A stretch of DNA of 64,000 bases, taken from Pedobacter panaciterrae (lineage in GTDB: Bacteria; Bacteroidota; Bacteroidia; Sphingobacteriales; Sphingobacteriaceae). A program made the translations under genes and the position numbers. This document shows, one piece after another, positions 26,442 through 35,009 of the stretch. Positions within the stretch are counted from its first letter, which is position 1; every line of letters begins with the position of its first letter. The stretch is taken from positions 1 through 64,000 of the forward strand of contig NZ_LGEL01000002.1 of assembly GCF_001636695.1 (NCBI RefSeq), read 5' to 3'. The notes beneath the pieces were generated by a model, which saw only the letters and a list, made by a program, of their open reading frames with translations, did no database searches and was not told the DNA's origin.

Positions 26442-27140
26442 ATGAAAACAACAGGAAATACAGTATTCATTAGTGGCGGAAGCGCAGGAATAGGTTTAGC
26501 TATCGCTAAAAAATTAAATGCTGAAGGTAATAAAATTATCATTAATGGACGTAATGAAGAACGTCTGCAAAATGCATTAGAACAATTGGACAATGCCGTT
26601 GGTATACAGGGTGATTTATCTTTAGAGGCAGATAGGATTCGTATCGCGGCAGAGTTAAAAGAGAATTATCCGGATGTGAACATTATAATTAATAACGCAG
26701 GAGCAGCCTTTGGTTACCTTTTAAATGAAACTTTGAATGCACACCAAAAGGCTGCCATTGAAATGAATACAAACTATTTTAGTGTTATTCATTTTACAGA
26801 ATTATTACTCCCACATCTGTTGCAAAAAAAAGAAGCAGCGGTTATAAATGTATCATCAATTGCCGTTTTCCGTAGCCATAAATTTCTACCCACTTATAGT
26901 GCCACCAAAGCTGCGTTGCACAGCTATACTGTTGCTTTAAGAAACACCTATGAAGAGGAGAAAAATATCCGGATTTATGAAGTATACCCTCCCCTGGTAA
27001 ATACCGAGTTTTCTGCGGAAATAGGTGGTGCAAATGGTATTCCACCAGCAGAGGTTGCGGATGAGTTGATCCTTGCGCTGGAAAAAGATCAGTTTGATGT
27101 TCCAGTTGGCGATTCAAAGCAATTTTTTAAACTGGCTTAA
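26442..27140 (+). CDS. Short-chain dehydrogenase/reductase (DltE-like SDR)
   Basis: 232 residues. SGGSAGIG at 11-18 (cofactor), NNAG at 84-87, catalytic serine in NVSSIAV (136-142), and Y152-SAT-K156. Length and the Y-P-P-L-V-N-T stretch fit the DltE/YdfG-like SDRs. Placed directly after a TetR gene and under two copies of its putative operator, so probably an inducible detoxifying reductase. Convergent with the thioredoxin-like gene, 27 nt apart. Confidence 0.92.
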   Translation: MKTTGNTVFISGGSAGIGLAIAKKLNAEGNKIIINGRNEERLQNALEQLDNAVGIQGDLSLEADRIRIAAELKENYPDVNIIINNAGAAFGYLLNETLNAHQKAAIEMNTNYFSVIHFTELLLPHLLQKKEAAVINVSSIAVFRSHKFLPTYSATKAALHSYTVALRNTYEEEKNIRIYEVYPPLVNTEFSAEIGGANGIPPAEVADELILALEKDQFDVPVGDSKQFFKLA

Positions 27141-27167
27141 TCATAAATTGCCATTAGAATACATGAA

Positions 27168-27920
27168 TTATTTACCCTCATTGATAAGTTCTTCAATGAT
27201 TTTAATAAAGGCGTTATTTTTATCATCTATACCCAGGGGAATTGAGTTCTGAGCTACTGGATAATTCCCCTGTATATATCTTAGTACGCCATTCTTATCA
27301 AGGAAAAGATTTTTTGGAATTGCTTTTATTTTAAGTTCCCGTTTATATGATCCGGCGCTTTCCAAAACCTGAAAATTAAAATCTTTATCCTTTAAAAAGT
27401 CCTTTAGATTATCATCAACTGCATTATCTTCTGTAATAGATATAAAGTTCATTTTATCCTTGTACATTTCTTTAAGCATGCTTAACTGAGGCATTTCTGC
27501 AATACAAGGTCCACACAAAGTAGCCCAAAAGTTTATAAGCGTAGGTTTTCCTAAAAGCTCATTAGACGAAATTTCGTTACCATCCAGTTCTTTTAATTTG
27601 AAACCAGGAAGCTTATGATTCAAGAGTAAATAGGTAGAATCCTGTTCGTATACTAATCTGAAATCAGATGTTTCCTGTCCTGATTTTTTTTTACGTATTC
27701 CAAAGCTAACATAATTGATAAATGTATCACTTTTAATTGATTTATGATAAATCAATGTAGTTAATTCAAAAGACGGGCCCAATGACTTTTTCATTGCCTC
27801 GAATGACTTCTTTATATCAGCTTCATTAAAAAAGCTATCATCATTAAAAGTATACACATTCTTTTGCGAGAAGCCTTTCTGAGATAAGAACACCAGGAGC
27901 ATTAAAACTATTATCTTCAT
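27168..27920 (-). CDS. TlpA-like thioredoxin-fold protein, exported
   Basis: 250 residues with signal peptide (1-18, GFSQ). N-terminal ~90 residues are unassigned; the C-terminal domain begins near LPGFKLKELDGNEISSNELLGKPTL and contains the redox site FWATLCGPC (C136-GP-C139), followed by the cis-proline region IKAIPKNLFL. This is the TlpA/ResA layout of periplasmic disulfide reductases in Bacteroidota. Start ATG 27920. Upstream lies a 19-bp perfect palindrome that could be its operator. Confidence 0.9.
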   Translation of the reverse strand: MKIIVLMLLVFLSQKGFSQKNVYTFNDDSFFNEADIKKSFEAMKKSLGPSFELTTLIYHKSIKSDTFINYVSFGIRKKKSGQETSDFRLVYEQDSTYLLLNHKLPGFKLKELDGNEISSNELLGKPTLINFWATLCGPCIAEMPQLSMLKEMYKDKMNFISITEDNAVDDNLKDFLKDKDFNFQVLESAGSYKRELKIKAIPKNLFLDKNGVLRYIQGNYPVAQNSIPLGIDDKNNAFIKIIEELINEGK

Positions 27921-27935
27921 TCTATTGCGTTAATT

Positions 27936-27954
27936 ATGATAACTAAGTTATCAT
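27936..27954. promoter_or_regulatory. 19-bp palindrome before the TlpA-like gene
   Basis: ATGATAACTAAGTTATCAT is a perfect palindrome around a central A, 15 nt upstream of ATG 27920. AAATAACT half-like sequences recur at 27972-27979, 28028-28035 and 28091-28098, between this gene and the Cys-rich leader. A dimeric repressor site is plausible; its owner is unknown. Confidence 0.35.
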
Positions 27955-28033
27955 TTTTCATGAATATAACTCAAATAACTTCTTTAATTCCTCCCCCTGT
28001 TTTTCACATCTGTCAAACTATTTAAACAAATAA

Positions 28034-28049
28034 CTACTATTTCTATAGA
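28034..28049 (+). promoter_or_regulatory. Motif shared with the encapsulin operon promoter
   Basis: CTACTATTTCTATAGA. The minus-strand sequence at 40309-40294, before the superoxide dismutase/encapsulin operon, reads CTACTAGTTCTGTAGA, 14 of 16 identical and with CTA/TAG ends in dyad arrangement. Here it lies 27 nt before a TATATTTG -7 box. Confidence 0.4.
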
Positions 28050-28076
28050 TTTTATTTTTTTTAATAAAATATATTC

Positions 28077-28084
28077 TATATTTG
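28077..28084 (+). promoter_or_regulatory. -7 box of the leader/TonB receptor transcript
   Basis: TATATTTG matches TAnnTTTG exactly. Transcription would begin near 28090, giving a ~30-nt lead before the Cys-rich peptide and a ~315-nt leader before the TonB receptor start at 28406. Confidence 0.5.
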
Positions 28085-28118
28085 CATAACTAAATAACTG
28101 TTTACCACCTGTAATCAA

Positions 28119-28226
28119 ATGAAAACAGATTTACATTTTATACAAATGAATAGAAAAACATCTAAAAAAGAAATGTCCTTCCTTTTAGACTGTTGTTATT
28201 GTTGTTGTTCATTCAGTATGCAGTAA
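28119..28226 (+). CDS. 35-residue Cys-rich leader peptide
   Basis: ATG at 28119 to TAA at 28224-28226. The peptide begins MKTDLHFIQMNRKTSKK and ends LLDCCYCCCSFSMQ, so five of six consecutive codons near its end (28191-28208) are TGT cysteine codons (C25, C26, C28, C29, C30). It lies 180 nt upstream of the TonB receptor start inside the putative leader RNA. Downstream, GTGCATAACC (28352-28361) can pair with GGTTAAATGCAC (28365-28376, two-base bulge), and AGGAT/ATCCT flank an AU loop near 28285-28303. The layout is that of an attenuator in which ribosome stalling at Cys codons, under cysteine shortage, changes expression of the downstream gene. It has no signal peptide, and the function is inference. 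Confidence 0.6.
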   Translation: MKTDLHFIQMNRKTSKKEMSFLLDCCYCCCSFSMQ

Positions 28227-28405
28227 TCGCAACTAAAAACTAACACATACAAATCCCGTAGCAAATTTTCAAATATCATTTAAAGGATGTTAAAAATATC
28301 CTCAGGGCTTTGCTTTGCACTTTATCTCCATTATAAAACAAACAAATAGACGTGCATAACCAAAGGTTAAATGCACATAACCAACAAACATTTAATATTA
28401 AAATC

Positions 28406-30985
28406 ATGAACAAAAGTTTACTTATTCTCTTATCATTTCTGCTTACGGCAAGCGTCGCTTTTGCCCAAAGCACAATAACGGGTGTCGTAAAGGGGGCTAA
28501 TGGTGCTCCTGTACCCAATGCAACTGTATTAATCAGAGGCACAAAAATTACTACATCTGCTAATGATAAAGGTGAATTCAGCATCAGTACAAAACAAGAA
28601 CCGCCATTCTATCTTCAAATCAGTTCAGTTGGCTATAAAGCCCAGGATTTTCAGATTTTGAAATTTCAGGACACTCCTTTGGAATTAACCCTGGTTGAAA
28701 ATGCTCAGCTAGATGAAATCGTTGTGACTTCAAGAAGACGTTCGGAAGTTTTACAGGATGTGCCTATCGCGATTACAGTTATTGGCGGTCAGGCTGCAGA
28801 AAATGCAGGAGCTTTTAACGTAAATCGTTTAAAAGAACTGGTTCCCTCTGTACAGTTATATGCCTCAAATGCAAGAAATACTACACTTAACATCAGAGGA
28901 TTGGGTTCAACATTTGGTTTAACCAATGATGGTATTGACCCTGGAGTAGGTTTTTATGTTGATGGAGTCTATCAGGCTCGTCCTGCAGCTACCTCCACAG
29001 ATTTTCTTGATATTGAACAGATAGAAATTCTGCGTGGCCCTCAAGGTACCTTATTTGGTAAAAACACAACCGCTGGTGCCTTTAACATTACTACAACAAA
29101 ACCAACGCTTGTTCCAACTGCAAAAGTTGAATTGAATGTGGGAAATTACAATTTCATACAAGCTAAAACATCAGTTTCTGGTGCAGTAGCAAAAAATCTG
29201 GCAGCAAAATTAGCCATCTCGGGTACTCAAAGAGATGGTACAATTTTTAATACCAGCGAACAACGCAGATACAGTGGACAAAACAACCTTGGTTTTAAAG
29301 GCCAGTTATATTACACCCCTTCAGATAAATTACAAGTTTTATTAAGCAGTGATGTAAGCATTCAGCATCCGGCAGGTTACCCATTGGTAATTGCTGGTGT
29401 GACTACTACAGAAAGAAGCGCTTACCGTCAGTATGCCAAAATTGTTTCTGATTTAGGATATCAGCAACCTAAAATAGATCCGTTTTCAAGAGAGATCAAT
29501 ACTAATACGCCCTGGAAACAAGATCAGTCAATTGGTGGTATATCTTTAAACGTGGACTATAAGATAGGAAATGGAACACTTACCTCTACTACTGCATGGA
29601 GATTCTGGAACTGGGATCCTACAAATGACAGGGATTTCTCTGAATTGTCTGCATTAACTAAATCACAAGGTAACTCGCGCCACGACCAATATTCTCAAGA
29701 AGTTAGATATGCTGGTAATATCACAGAGAAAGTAAGTGGGGTGATTGGGGTATTTGCTCTTGCTCAGAATTTGAAAGGTCTGGCTCAGACTGAAGAAGTA
29801 GGTAAAGATCAGTGGAGATTTGTACAAACATCGGCAACTGGAGCTCAGGCAGGTTACGCAACACCTGGCTTGTTAGATGGATTTGGTATCAAAACTAATT
29901 CAACCATCAAATCTTTAAGCGCTGCTATTTTTGCACAGGCCGACTGGGAGTTTGTAGAACACTTACACGTTTTACCTGGTTTAAGATACACGTACGACAA
30001 AAAAGATGTTGATTACGACAGAACGACTTATGGAGGTCTTCAGACTACTGACCCTGCCCTGCTTGCCCTTAAAGCAGCTGTGTACGCCAATCAAAAATTC
30101 AATACCAGCACAGACAACAATAATTTGTCTGGTAACCTTACCTTATCATACCGCCCAACTACTAAGTTGAACGTTTATGGAACTTACTCTACCGCTTATA
30201 AACCAGTTGGTGTGAATGTGGGAGGCTTGCCGACTACCAGTACCGGAGAAGCAGATTTATCTCTTGCAGTAGTAAAACCAGAATATGTTCAGCACTATGA
30301 GTTCGGTTTAAAAACAAAACCGGTTAAAGGTGCAATTGTAAACGTAACAGCTTTTAATACAGATATCAAAGATTACCAAACCAACGTACAATCTCCTCAG
30401 TTAGGTGTAAACAGAGGTTACCTTGCTAATGCAGAAAAGGTGAACGTAAAGGGCTTGGAGATTGATGGAAGCTATCAATTAGAAAGGTTCTTAAGCATAA
30501 ATGCCGCTGTAGCTTATCTGGATGGTAAATACAAAAAATTCACCAATGCGCCACTTCCTTTAGAAGAAACCGGCCATACCGAACTCGTTAATGGTGTAGC
30601 TACCCAGGTGGCATTTAAAGATGCCTCAGGAGGAAGATTACCAGGTATATCTAAATGGAATGCTTCTGGTGGTGCTGAATTTAGCACTCCTGGTAAAGTA
30701 GGTACCAGAGATGGCAGATTCTTTATTGCTGGTGATCTTAGTTACCGTTCAGAATACTCTTCAAACCCAACACCTTCAAAAGTGTTAAATGTTGATGGTT
30801 ATACGCTAGTGAACGGAAGAGCTGGATTCAAATCAGATAAAATCTCGATTTTTGGTTGGGTTAGAAATATTGGAAACACCAATTACTTCGAGCAATTGCA
30901 GGCTGCAGCAGGTAACTCTGGCTTATATGCTGGTGTACTTGGTGATCCAAGAACTTATGGCGCTACTGTACGCTATGCTTTCTAA
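28406..30985 (+). CDS. TonB-dependent receptor, candidate sulfur-source importer
   Basis: 859 residues from ATG 28406 (a GTG at 28352 is in frame but gives no signal peptide at its N terminus). Signal peptide 1-21 (AFAQ), carboxypeptidase-regulatory-like domain (~22-95), TonB plug with the classic DEIVVTSRRRSEVLQDVPIAI start, NIRGLG, VDGVYQAR and EILRGPQGTLFGKNTTAGAFN blocks (~100-225), then a 22-strand-type barrel ending in aromatic F. The plug is of the siderophore/small-molecule type, not SusC-like. The Cys-rich leader upstream and a sulfurtransferase downstream suggest uptake of a sulfur compound; this is inference, and an iron or other nutrient chelate remains possible. Confidence 0.9.
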   Translation: MNKSLLILLSFLLTASVAFAQSTITGVVKGANGAPVPNATVLIRGTKITTSANDKGEFSISTKQEPPFYLQISSVGYKAQDFQILKFQDTPLELTLVENAQLDEIVVTSRRRSEVLQDVPIAITVIGGQAAENAGAFNVNRLKELVPSVQLYASNARNTTLNIRGLGSTFGLTNDGIDPGVGFYVDGVYQARPAATSTDFLDIEQIEILRGPQGTLFGKNTTAGAFNITTTKPTLVPTAKVELNVGNYNFIQAKTSVSGAVAKNLAAKLAISGTQRDGTIFNTSEQRRYSGQNNLGFKGQLYYTPSDKLQVLLSSDVSIQHPAGYPLVIAGVTTTERSAYRQYAKIVSDLGYQQPKIDPFSREINTNTPWKQDQSIGGISLNVDYKIGNGTLTSTTAWRFWNWDPTNDRDFSELSALTKSQGNSRHDQYSQEVRYAGNITEKVSGVIGVFALAQNLKGLAQTEEVGKDQWRFVQTSATGAQAGYATPGLLDGFGIKTNSTIKSLSAAIFAQADWEFVEHLHVLPGLRYTYDKKDVDYDRTTYGGLQTTDPALLALKAAVYANQKFNTSTDNNNLSGNLTLSYRPTTKLNVYGTYSTAYKPVGVNVGGLPTTSTGEADLSLAVVKPEYVQHYEFGLKTKPVKGAIVNVTAFNTDIKDYQTNVQSPQLGVNRGYLANAEKVNVKGLEIDGSYQLERFLSINAAVAYLDGKYKKFTNAPLPLEETGHTELVNGVATQVAFKDASGGRLPGISKWNASGGAEFSTPGKVGTRDGRFFIAGDLSYRSEYSSNPTPSKVLNVDGYTLVNGRAGFKSDKISIFGWVRNIGNTNYFEQLQAAAGNSGLYAGVLGDPRTYGATVRYAF

Positions 30986-31004
30986 AGGCGTTTAACTCAA
31001 GGCC

Positions 31005-31074
31005 AAATTATAGAGGTCATTAAAAACCCCTGGAGTCATTGGATTCCAGGGGTTTTTAATGACCTCTATAATTT
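31005..31074. terminator. Strong bidirectional terminator
   Basis: 31005-31034 and 31045-31074 are a perfect 30-bp inverted repeat with a 10-nt loop, containing AAAAACCCC/GGGGTTTTT. It lies between the TonB receptor and the sulfurtransferase gene, which converge. Confidence 0.9.
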
Positions 31075-31082
31075 CCACCAGG

Positions 31083-31913
31083 CTAAGCCAAAATCATTTT
31101 CTTGTTATTCCTGCTCCACTCGCTCCAGCTCCCAACATACAATTTCGGGATTTCTAAACCTGCATAATCCATTGCTAAAAGCGTATGACAAGCGGTTACA
31201 CCAGAACCACAATGTACAATCACATTTTCTGTTTTATAATTTGCTAAAGCTTTTGAATATTTTTCCTTTAATATTTCAGGAGCTAAAAAAGCCCCATTAA
31301 CATCCAGATTCTCTGTAAAAGGAATATTTATTGCCCCAGGGATATGGCCTGCTATTAAGTCGATAGGTTCAGTTAAACCTGCAAAACGATTTGCATCACG
31401 AACATCAATAACTGCATGACTGTCGCTGTTACCTGCAGCTTCAACCTCATCTATCTCTGCCAATGGCAACAGCCATTCGGTGATTTGATATGGCTCCGTT
31501 TGTTTGGCAACAGGAACTTCAGATACGACGGCAAAACCAGCTTTAACTGCAGCATCATAACCCCCATTTAAAACCTGGACCTTTTGATGCCCTATTGACG
31601 TTAACATCCACCAGAATCTTGCCGCAGCATTAGATCCATTTTTATCATCGTAAACAATTACATGGCTATCCTTTGTAACGCCATGCTTCGTTAAAACTTC
31701 AGAAAAGTGTTCAAACGAAGGTAAAGGGTGTCTGCCACCAACTGCGAAATCTTTAATATCTGCCAGGTCAGTGTTTAAATCGAGATAAAAAGCACCATTT
31801 AAATGTTGCTCATCATATCTGGTTTTCGATCCTGCACTTACATCAAATAGGATATATTCGCCTTTACTCAATAAAATTAATTCTTCGGGTTGTATAATGG
31901 ATGGTAGTTTCAT
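31083..31913 (-). CDS. Two-domain rhodanese, 3-mercaptopyruvate/thiosulfate sulfurtransferase
   Basis: 276 residues, cytoplasmic, no signal peptide. Two rhodanese modules. The N-terminal one has lost the active cysteine (VIVYDDKNGSNAAARF, ~86-100). The C-terminal one carries C235 in the loop HCGSGVTA, the sequence typical of mercaptopyruvate sulfurtransferases (thiosulfate enzymes more often have CRKGVTA). It transfers sulfane sulfur to thiols or proteins. A 14-bp palindrome TCTAATATATTAGA (31927-31940) sits 13 nt upstream of the start and may be an operator. Convergent with the Cys-leader/TonB unit, consistent with a sulfur theme. Confidence 0.9.
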   Translation of the reverse strand: MKLPSIIQPEELILLSKGEYILFDVSAGSKTRYDEQHLNGAFYLDLNTDLADIKDFAVGGRHPLPSFEHFSEVLTKHGVTKDSHVIVYDDKNGSNAAARFWWMLTSIGHQKVQVLNGGYDAAVKAGFAVVSEVPVAKQTEPYQITEWLLPLAEIDEVEAAGNSDSHAVIDVRDANRFAGLTEPIDLIAGHIPGAINIPFTENLDVNGAFLAPEILKEKYSKALANYKTENVIVHCGSGVTACHTLLAMDYAGLEIPKLYVGSWSEWSRNNKKMILA

Positions 31914-32005
31914 CGTATTTTAAACTTCTAATATATTAGACGAAATATAATACTTTTCTCAGTAATGCTATCCATTACTCTTTCTTTCAGATACGAAAAC
32001 CGAGT

Positions 32006-32389
32006 TTAAGGCTTTTTGGACCCGGCAGGCTGAGTTACCAGCTTAAACAATAGCGGCAATTCATTCTCTCCTTGCGTCCATTTACCAGAAATTTCTGTCC
32101 TGTCGGAATTAAAAGCTCCTCTAAATCCGCCGGTAACACCACTGGAATAGGCAATAAGACTATCTTTTGTGATTTCCAGTTTCGAAATCTTTAATCCAAA
32201 AACATTTTGATCGGGACTATCAAACACTCCTATTGTCCGTTTTGATGAATCATCCTTAGACATCTTCAAAATGAAGCGTATAATTCCCAATTTACCTTCC
32301 CAGGTAGTTTTATCGGGTAGCTCCTGAGCAATTAGATTAACACAAAGTAAGTTAATTACAACTAACGAGAACACTAATTTTAAATTCAT
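32006..32389 (-). CDS. Exported small protein resembling an alpha/beta-hydrolase N-terminal domain
   Basis: 127 residues with signal peptide 1-21 (LIAQ). The mature part (TWEGKLGIIRFILKMSKDD..., DSPDQNVFGLKISKLEI, GKWTQGENELPLLFKL) resembles, from memory, the beta-rich N-terminal domain that precedes the catalytic domain in many secreted Bacteroidota alpha/beta hydrolases. No hydrolase domain follows: a stop codon is present and the next gene is a histidine kinase on the same strand, 72 bp downstream. It may be a free-standing version or the remains of a longer protein. Confidence 0.65.
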   Translation of the reverse strand: MNLKLVFSLVVINLLCVNLIAQELPDKTTWEGKLGIIRFILKMSKDDSSKRTIGVFDSPDQNVFGLKISKLEITKDSLIAYSSGVTGGFRGAFNSDRTEISGKWTQGENELPLLFKLVTQPAGSKKP

Positions 32390-32461
32390 AATGAGAGGTT
32401 TAAGGTTATTACAAGATAAGAAAAATTACATAAAAGCTTATACAGATTTAACCTTACCCGG

Positions 32462-33787
32462 CTAAACCAACATATTCTTAGGAAAAGTAATTGTAAAAGT
32501 TGATCCCTTTTTAACCACCGAAGCAACTTTAATGTCAATATTATGATACACAGCAATACTTTTAACTATAGAAAGGCCAAGTCCATAACCTACGTTTTCA
32601 GATAAATTAGTTTTTCTGAACCGATCAAAAATAAAGTCGATATCCTCAGGAGCAATTCCAATACCTGTATCTTTTATGACAATCGTATAGTTGCCTTGCT
32701 TGTTAAAAGCATCAGTAAGAGCTACACTACCCTGCTCAACGTTGTATTTAATTGCATTGTTTATCAGGTTGTAAAACAACTGAAAAAGCAGATCATGGTT
32801 CACGTTTTTCAGTGTAACCTTATCCGTAACATCAATGGTAAGTGTAAGGCTTTTATCTTCCAACCTGTGTCTGATCTCTTCTTTTATATCCTCCAGTAAA
32901 TCAGCAGGTTTTACAGAAGCCAGTTTAACAAACTGATCATTTTCAATTCTGGAAATAAACAGCAAGGAAGAAGATATTTTCTTTAACCTATCCAGGGTTT
33001 TCATCATTCCTACGATACTCATAGCCACATCTTCAGTAACCTGATCGTCGGCAAGGAGGTTTTCCATCTTGTTCTGCAGTATGCTTATCGGCGTCATCAA
33101 CTCATGCGAAGCATTGGCAGTAAACTCCCGCTCCTTCTCAAAATCAATATTGATCTGATCCATTAAATTAATCAGTGATTCATCTAAATATTTAAAGTCT
33201 TGCGTACTGGTTTTTACAGGTACGCTTTGGCCCTTAAAAGGAAATTTTCGGTTTACCAGCTTGCTCTCTATAATTTTGCCAAGCGGCCTTATCAATACTC
33301 TGGTAAAAACAAGGTCTATTATGATCGTTAAAGCTATTAATCCCATCAATACATATAAGGCTATGCGCTGCAACGATTTATTGTATTGATTGATACTGCT
33401 TACAGTTTTTCCGATCTCCAACAGGTAATTCTTGTCCTTGTACTTGAAGGTGTGAATGAGAATTTTATAGGTTAATGTATCGGTTTCTACCAGACGCTGT
33501 GCAACTTTGATCGTGTCGATATATAGGTTTTGAGAGTCGGGTTCCAGGGCAATGTATTCCTCTTTAAGCATGGTATAACTACCAAAGCTATCATCGCCTT
33601 GTAAATAATAATTTATTCCTTTTTTATTTACTATACTGATCACTTTATCTTGTTGCCTGCGTAATGAATAGTTGGTGTACTCAGATACAATTCCATCCAC
33701 AAGAAAAGGCAAAGAAATAATAAACAATAGTACTATAGCAAGCTTAGAGCCGGTAATAAACAGAATTAATTTGGATGATAATTTCAC
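32462..33787 (-). CDS. Sensor histidine kinase (HisKA type)
   Basis: 441 residues, starting at GTG 33787, 2 nt after the response regulator stop. Membrane segment ~8-30, periplasmic sensor ~31-140, second membrane segment ~141-163, no clear HAMP match, then HisKA with H228 in ASHELMTPISILQNK and the HATPase boxes (NLINNAIKYN, KDTGIGIAPEDIDFIFDRF, GYGLGLSIV). Pairs with the OmpR-type regulator upstream. The periplasmic domain is not recognised, so the signal is unknown. Confidence 0.92.
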   Translation of the reverse strand: MKLSSKLILFITGSKLAIVLLFIISLPFLVDGIVSEYTNYSLRRQQDKVISIVNKKGINYYLQGDDSFGSYTMLKEEYIALEPDSQNLYIDTIKVAQRLVETDTLTYKILIHTFKYKDKNYLLEIGKTVSSINQYNKSLQRIALYVLMGLIALTIIIDLVFTRVLIRPLGKIIESKLVNRKFPFKGQSVPVKTSTQDFKYLDESLINLMDQINIDFEKEREFTANASHELMTPISILQNKMENLLADDQVTEDVAMSIVGMMKTLDRLKKISSSLLFISRIENDQFVKLASVKPADLLEDIKEEIRHRLEDKSLTLTIDVTDKVTLKNVNHDLLFQLFYNLINNAIKYNVEQGSVALTDAFNKQGNYTIVIKDTGIGIAPEDIDFIFDRFRKTNLSENVGYGLGLSIVKSIAVYHNIDIKVASVVKKGSTFTITFPKNMLV

Positions 33788-33789
33788 GG

Positions 33790-34464
33790 TTATTTCTTTA
33801 TTCTATAACCCACACCGCGTACTGTTTCAAGCCATTCGGTAGGTGCCCATATGTTTAGTTTCTTCCTGATGTTTTTAATGTGAGCATCAATGTAATTCGA
33901 ATCATAATCATCGTCGGCAAAAGTGCCCCAGATGTGTTCACTCAGCTGCATCCTTGTTAAAACGCGATTCTTGTGTAGAAAAAGGTAGCTAAGTACATCA
34001 AATTCTTTGCGCGACAACTCTATTTGTTGCTCCTTATAATAAACAAAACGCTTTTGAAGATCAATGCTAAACTCTCCAAGTGGCAGCGCTTCTTCCTTTA
34101 CATTAAATTTACGACGGGCAATGGCCTGCATTCTTGATTGAAGTTCTAACAGCGAAAAAGGCTTAGCCAGATAATCATCAGCACCAAGATCTAACCCCGT
34201 TATCCTGTCCTCAAGATTACCGCGGGCTGTTAAAATAATATAAGCCGCTTCAGGATTGTGTTTTTTTGCTTTTGGCAGCAAGGTCAGTCCGTCTCCATCG
34301 GGTAAACCGAGATCTAGCAGAATAAAATCGTAGCTGTTTATTTCGATTTTCTCTAAGCCTTGTGCTACAGTATGTGCCAGGTCGCACAGGTAAAATGCCT
34401 TCTTTAGAAATGTTTCCATTTCGTAGGCAAGCGTTTTTTCATCTTCAACTATGAGCACTTTCAT
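33790..34464 (-). CDS. OmpR/PhoB-family response regulator
   Basis: 224 residues. Receiver 1-~115 with D8, phospho-acceptor D51 in LLDLGLPDGDG and K in LAKPFSLLEL. C-terminal winged helix (~128-224) with LSRKEFDVLSYLFLHKNRVLTRMQLSEHIWG and VRGVGYRI. Second gene of a run 34763 to 32462 (small charged exported protein, regulator, kinase). OmpR-type proteins bind tandem repeats with an 11-bp period; two such pairs lie at 34876-34934 upstream of this operon. Confidence 0.94.
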   Translation of the reverse strand: MKVLIVEDEKTLAYEMETFLKKAFYLCDLAHTVAQGLEKIEINSYDFILLDLGLPDGDGLTLLPKAKKHNPEAAYIILTARGNLEDRITGLDLGADDYLAKPFSLLELQSRMQAIARRKFNVKEEALPLGEFSIDLQKRFVYYKEQQIELSRKEFDVLSYLFLHKNRVLTRMQLSEHIWGTFADDDYDSNYIDAHIKNIRKKLNIWAPTEWLETVRGVGYRIKK

Positions 34465-34475
34465 TTTTGTATCGG

Positions 34476-34763
34476 CTAACCCCTTCTACCCTTTGAACGG
34501 GATGGTTTTTCTTTTTCTTTGCTTTCTTTTTTTACAGGCTCAGGTTTTGACTGCTTTCTGGATTTGGGCACTTCCTTAACTTCCTGTTTTTCCTTTTTGG
34601 ATCTGTCGTCCTGCTTTTTATCACGGGACTTATCTCTTTGCTGAGACTCAAATGATGATGCTTTTAATGGGTTCGACACCGCGGGCAGTACTAATAAACT
34701 GAGCGTTATTGAGGCAATTAAAAAGCGTTTAACTAATGTATGTGGGTATAAAGAAATCCTCAT
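34476..34763 (-). CDS. Small exported, highly charged protein
   Basis: 95 residues. N-terminal signal sequence (VKRFLIASITLSLLVLPAVSNP) followed by ~60 residues made almost only of Lys, Glu, Asp, Arg, Ser, Gln and Pro, ending in RSKGRRG. No fold is expected. It is the first gene of the two-component operon, 11 nt before the response regulator. A 9-bp hairpin (34782-34803) lies in its leader. It could be a substrate, accessory sensor protein or envelope polymer-binding protein of this system; no family recognised. Confidence 0.7.
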   Translation of the reverse strand: MRISLYPHTLVKRFLIASITLSLLVLPAVSNPLKASSFESQQRDKSRDKKQDDRSKKEKQEVKEVPKSRKQSKPEPVKKESKEKEKPSRSKGRRG

Positions 34764-34781
34764 CTTGTAAATATAAAGAAA

Positions 34782-34803
34782 GTTTGCCTCTTTCGAGGCA
34801 AAC
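34782..34803 (-). other. Hairpin in the 5' leader of the two-component operon
   Basis: GTTTGCCTC (34782-34790) and GAGGCAAAC (34795-34803) form a perfect 9-bp stem with a 4-nt loop, 19 nt upstream of the start codon at 34763. It may affect translation or transcript stability. Confidence 0.5.
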
Positions 34804-34857
34804 GATCTACCCTCCTAAAACATATTCATGTTCATCTGCGCCACTCAATATCTATAA

Positions 34858-34952
34858 CAAAGATGATTACCCAACATGAAATTAAGATGAAATTTAAAAA
34901 GAAAAATAATTTCTGAATTTCATGTTGTTTTCATCTTCGGTTTAGAGATTTG
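34858..34952. promoter_or_regulatory. Symmetric OmpR-type control region, two pairs of 11-bp direct repeats
   Basis: ATGAAATT at 34876-34883 and 34887-34894 (11 bp apart) face AATTTCAT at 34916-34923 and GTTTTCAT at 34927-34934 (11 bp apart) in the opposite orientation. CAACATGAAATT and AATTTCATGTTG form a 12-bp inverted repeat. Minus-strand CATCTTTG (34858-34865) and plus-strand GAGATTTG (34945-34952) are nnnnTTTG -7-like boxes, each exactly 10 nt from the nearest repeat. This fits control of both the operon and the gene at 35010 by the response regulator. Confidence 0.6.
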
Positions 34953-35009
34953 AATCATTGAAACACACAAATGAAACTATTAAGAACACACAATTAAAAA
35001 CACATTACC

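Noticed and set aside
28352-28405. GTG start for the TonB receptor at 28352
   Set aside because: It would place 18 polar residues before the signal peptide, and it lies within a stem of the leader; ATG 28406 is the normal start.
28227-28405. Known riboswitch (cobalamin, SAM or TPP) in the TonB receptor leader
   Set aside because: None of the conserved core boxes of these riboswitches is visible; the Cys-rich frame is the better explanation.
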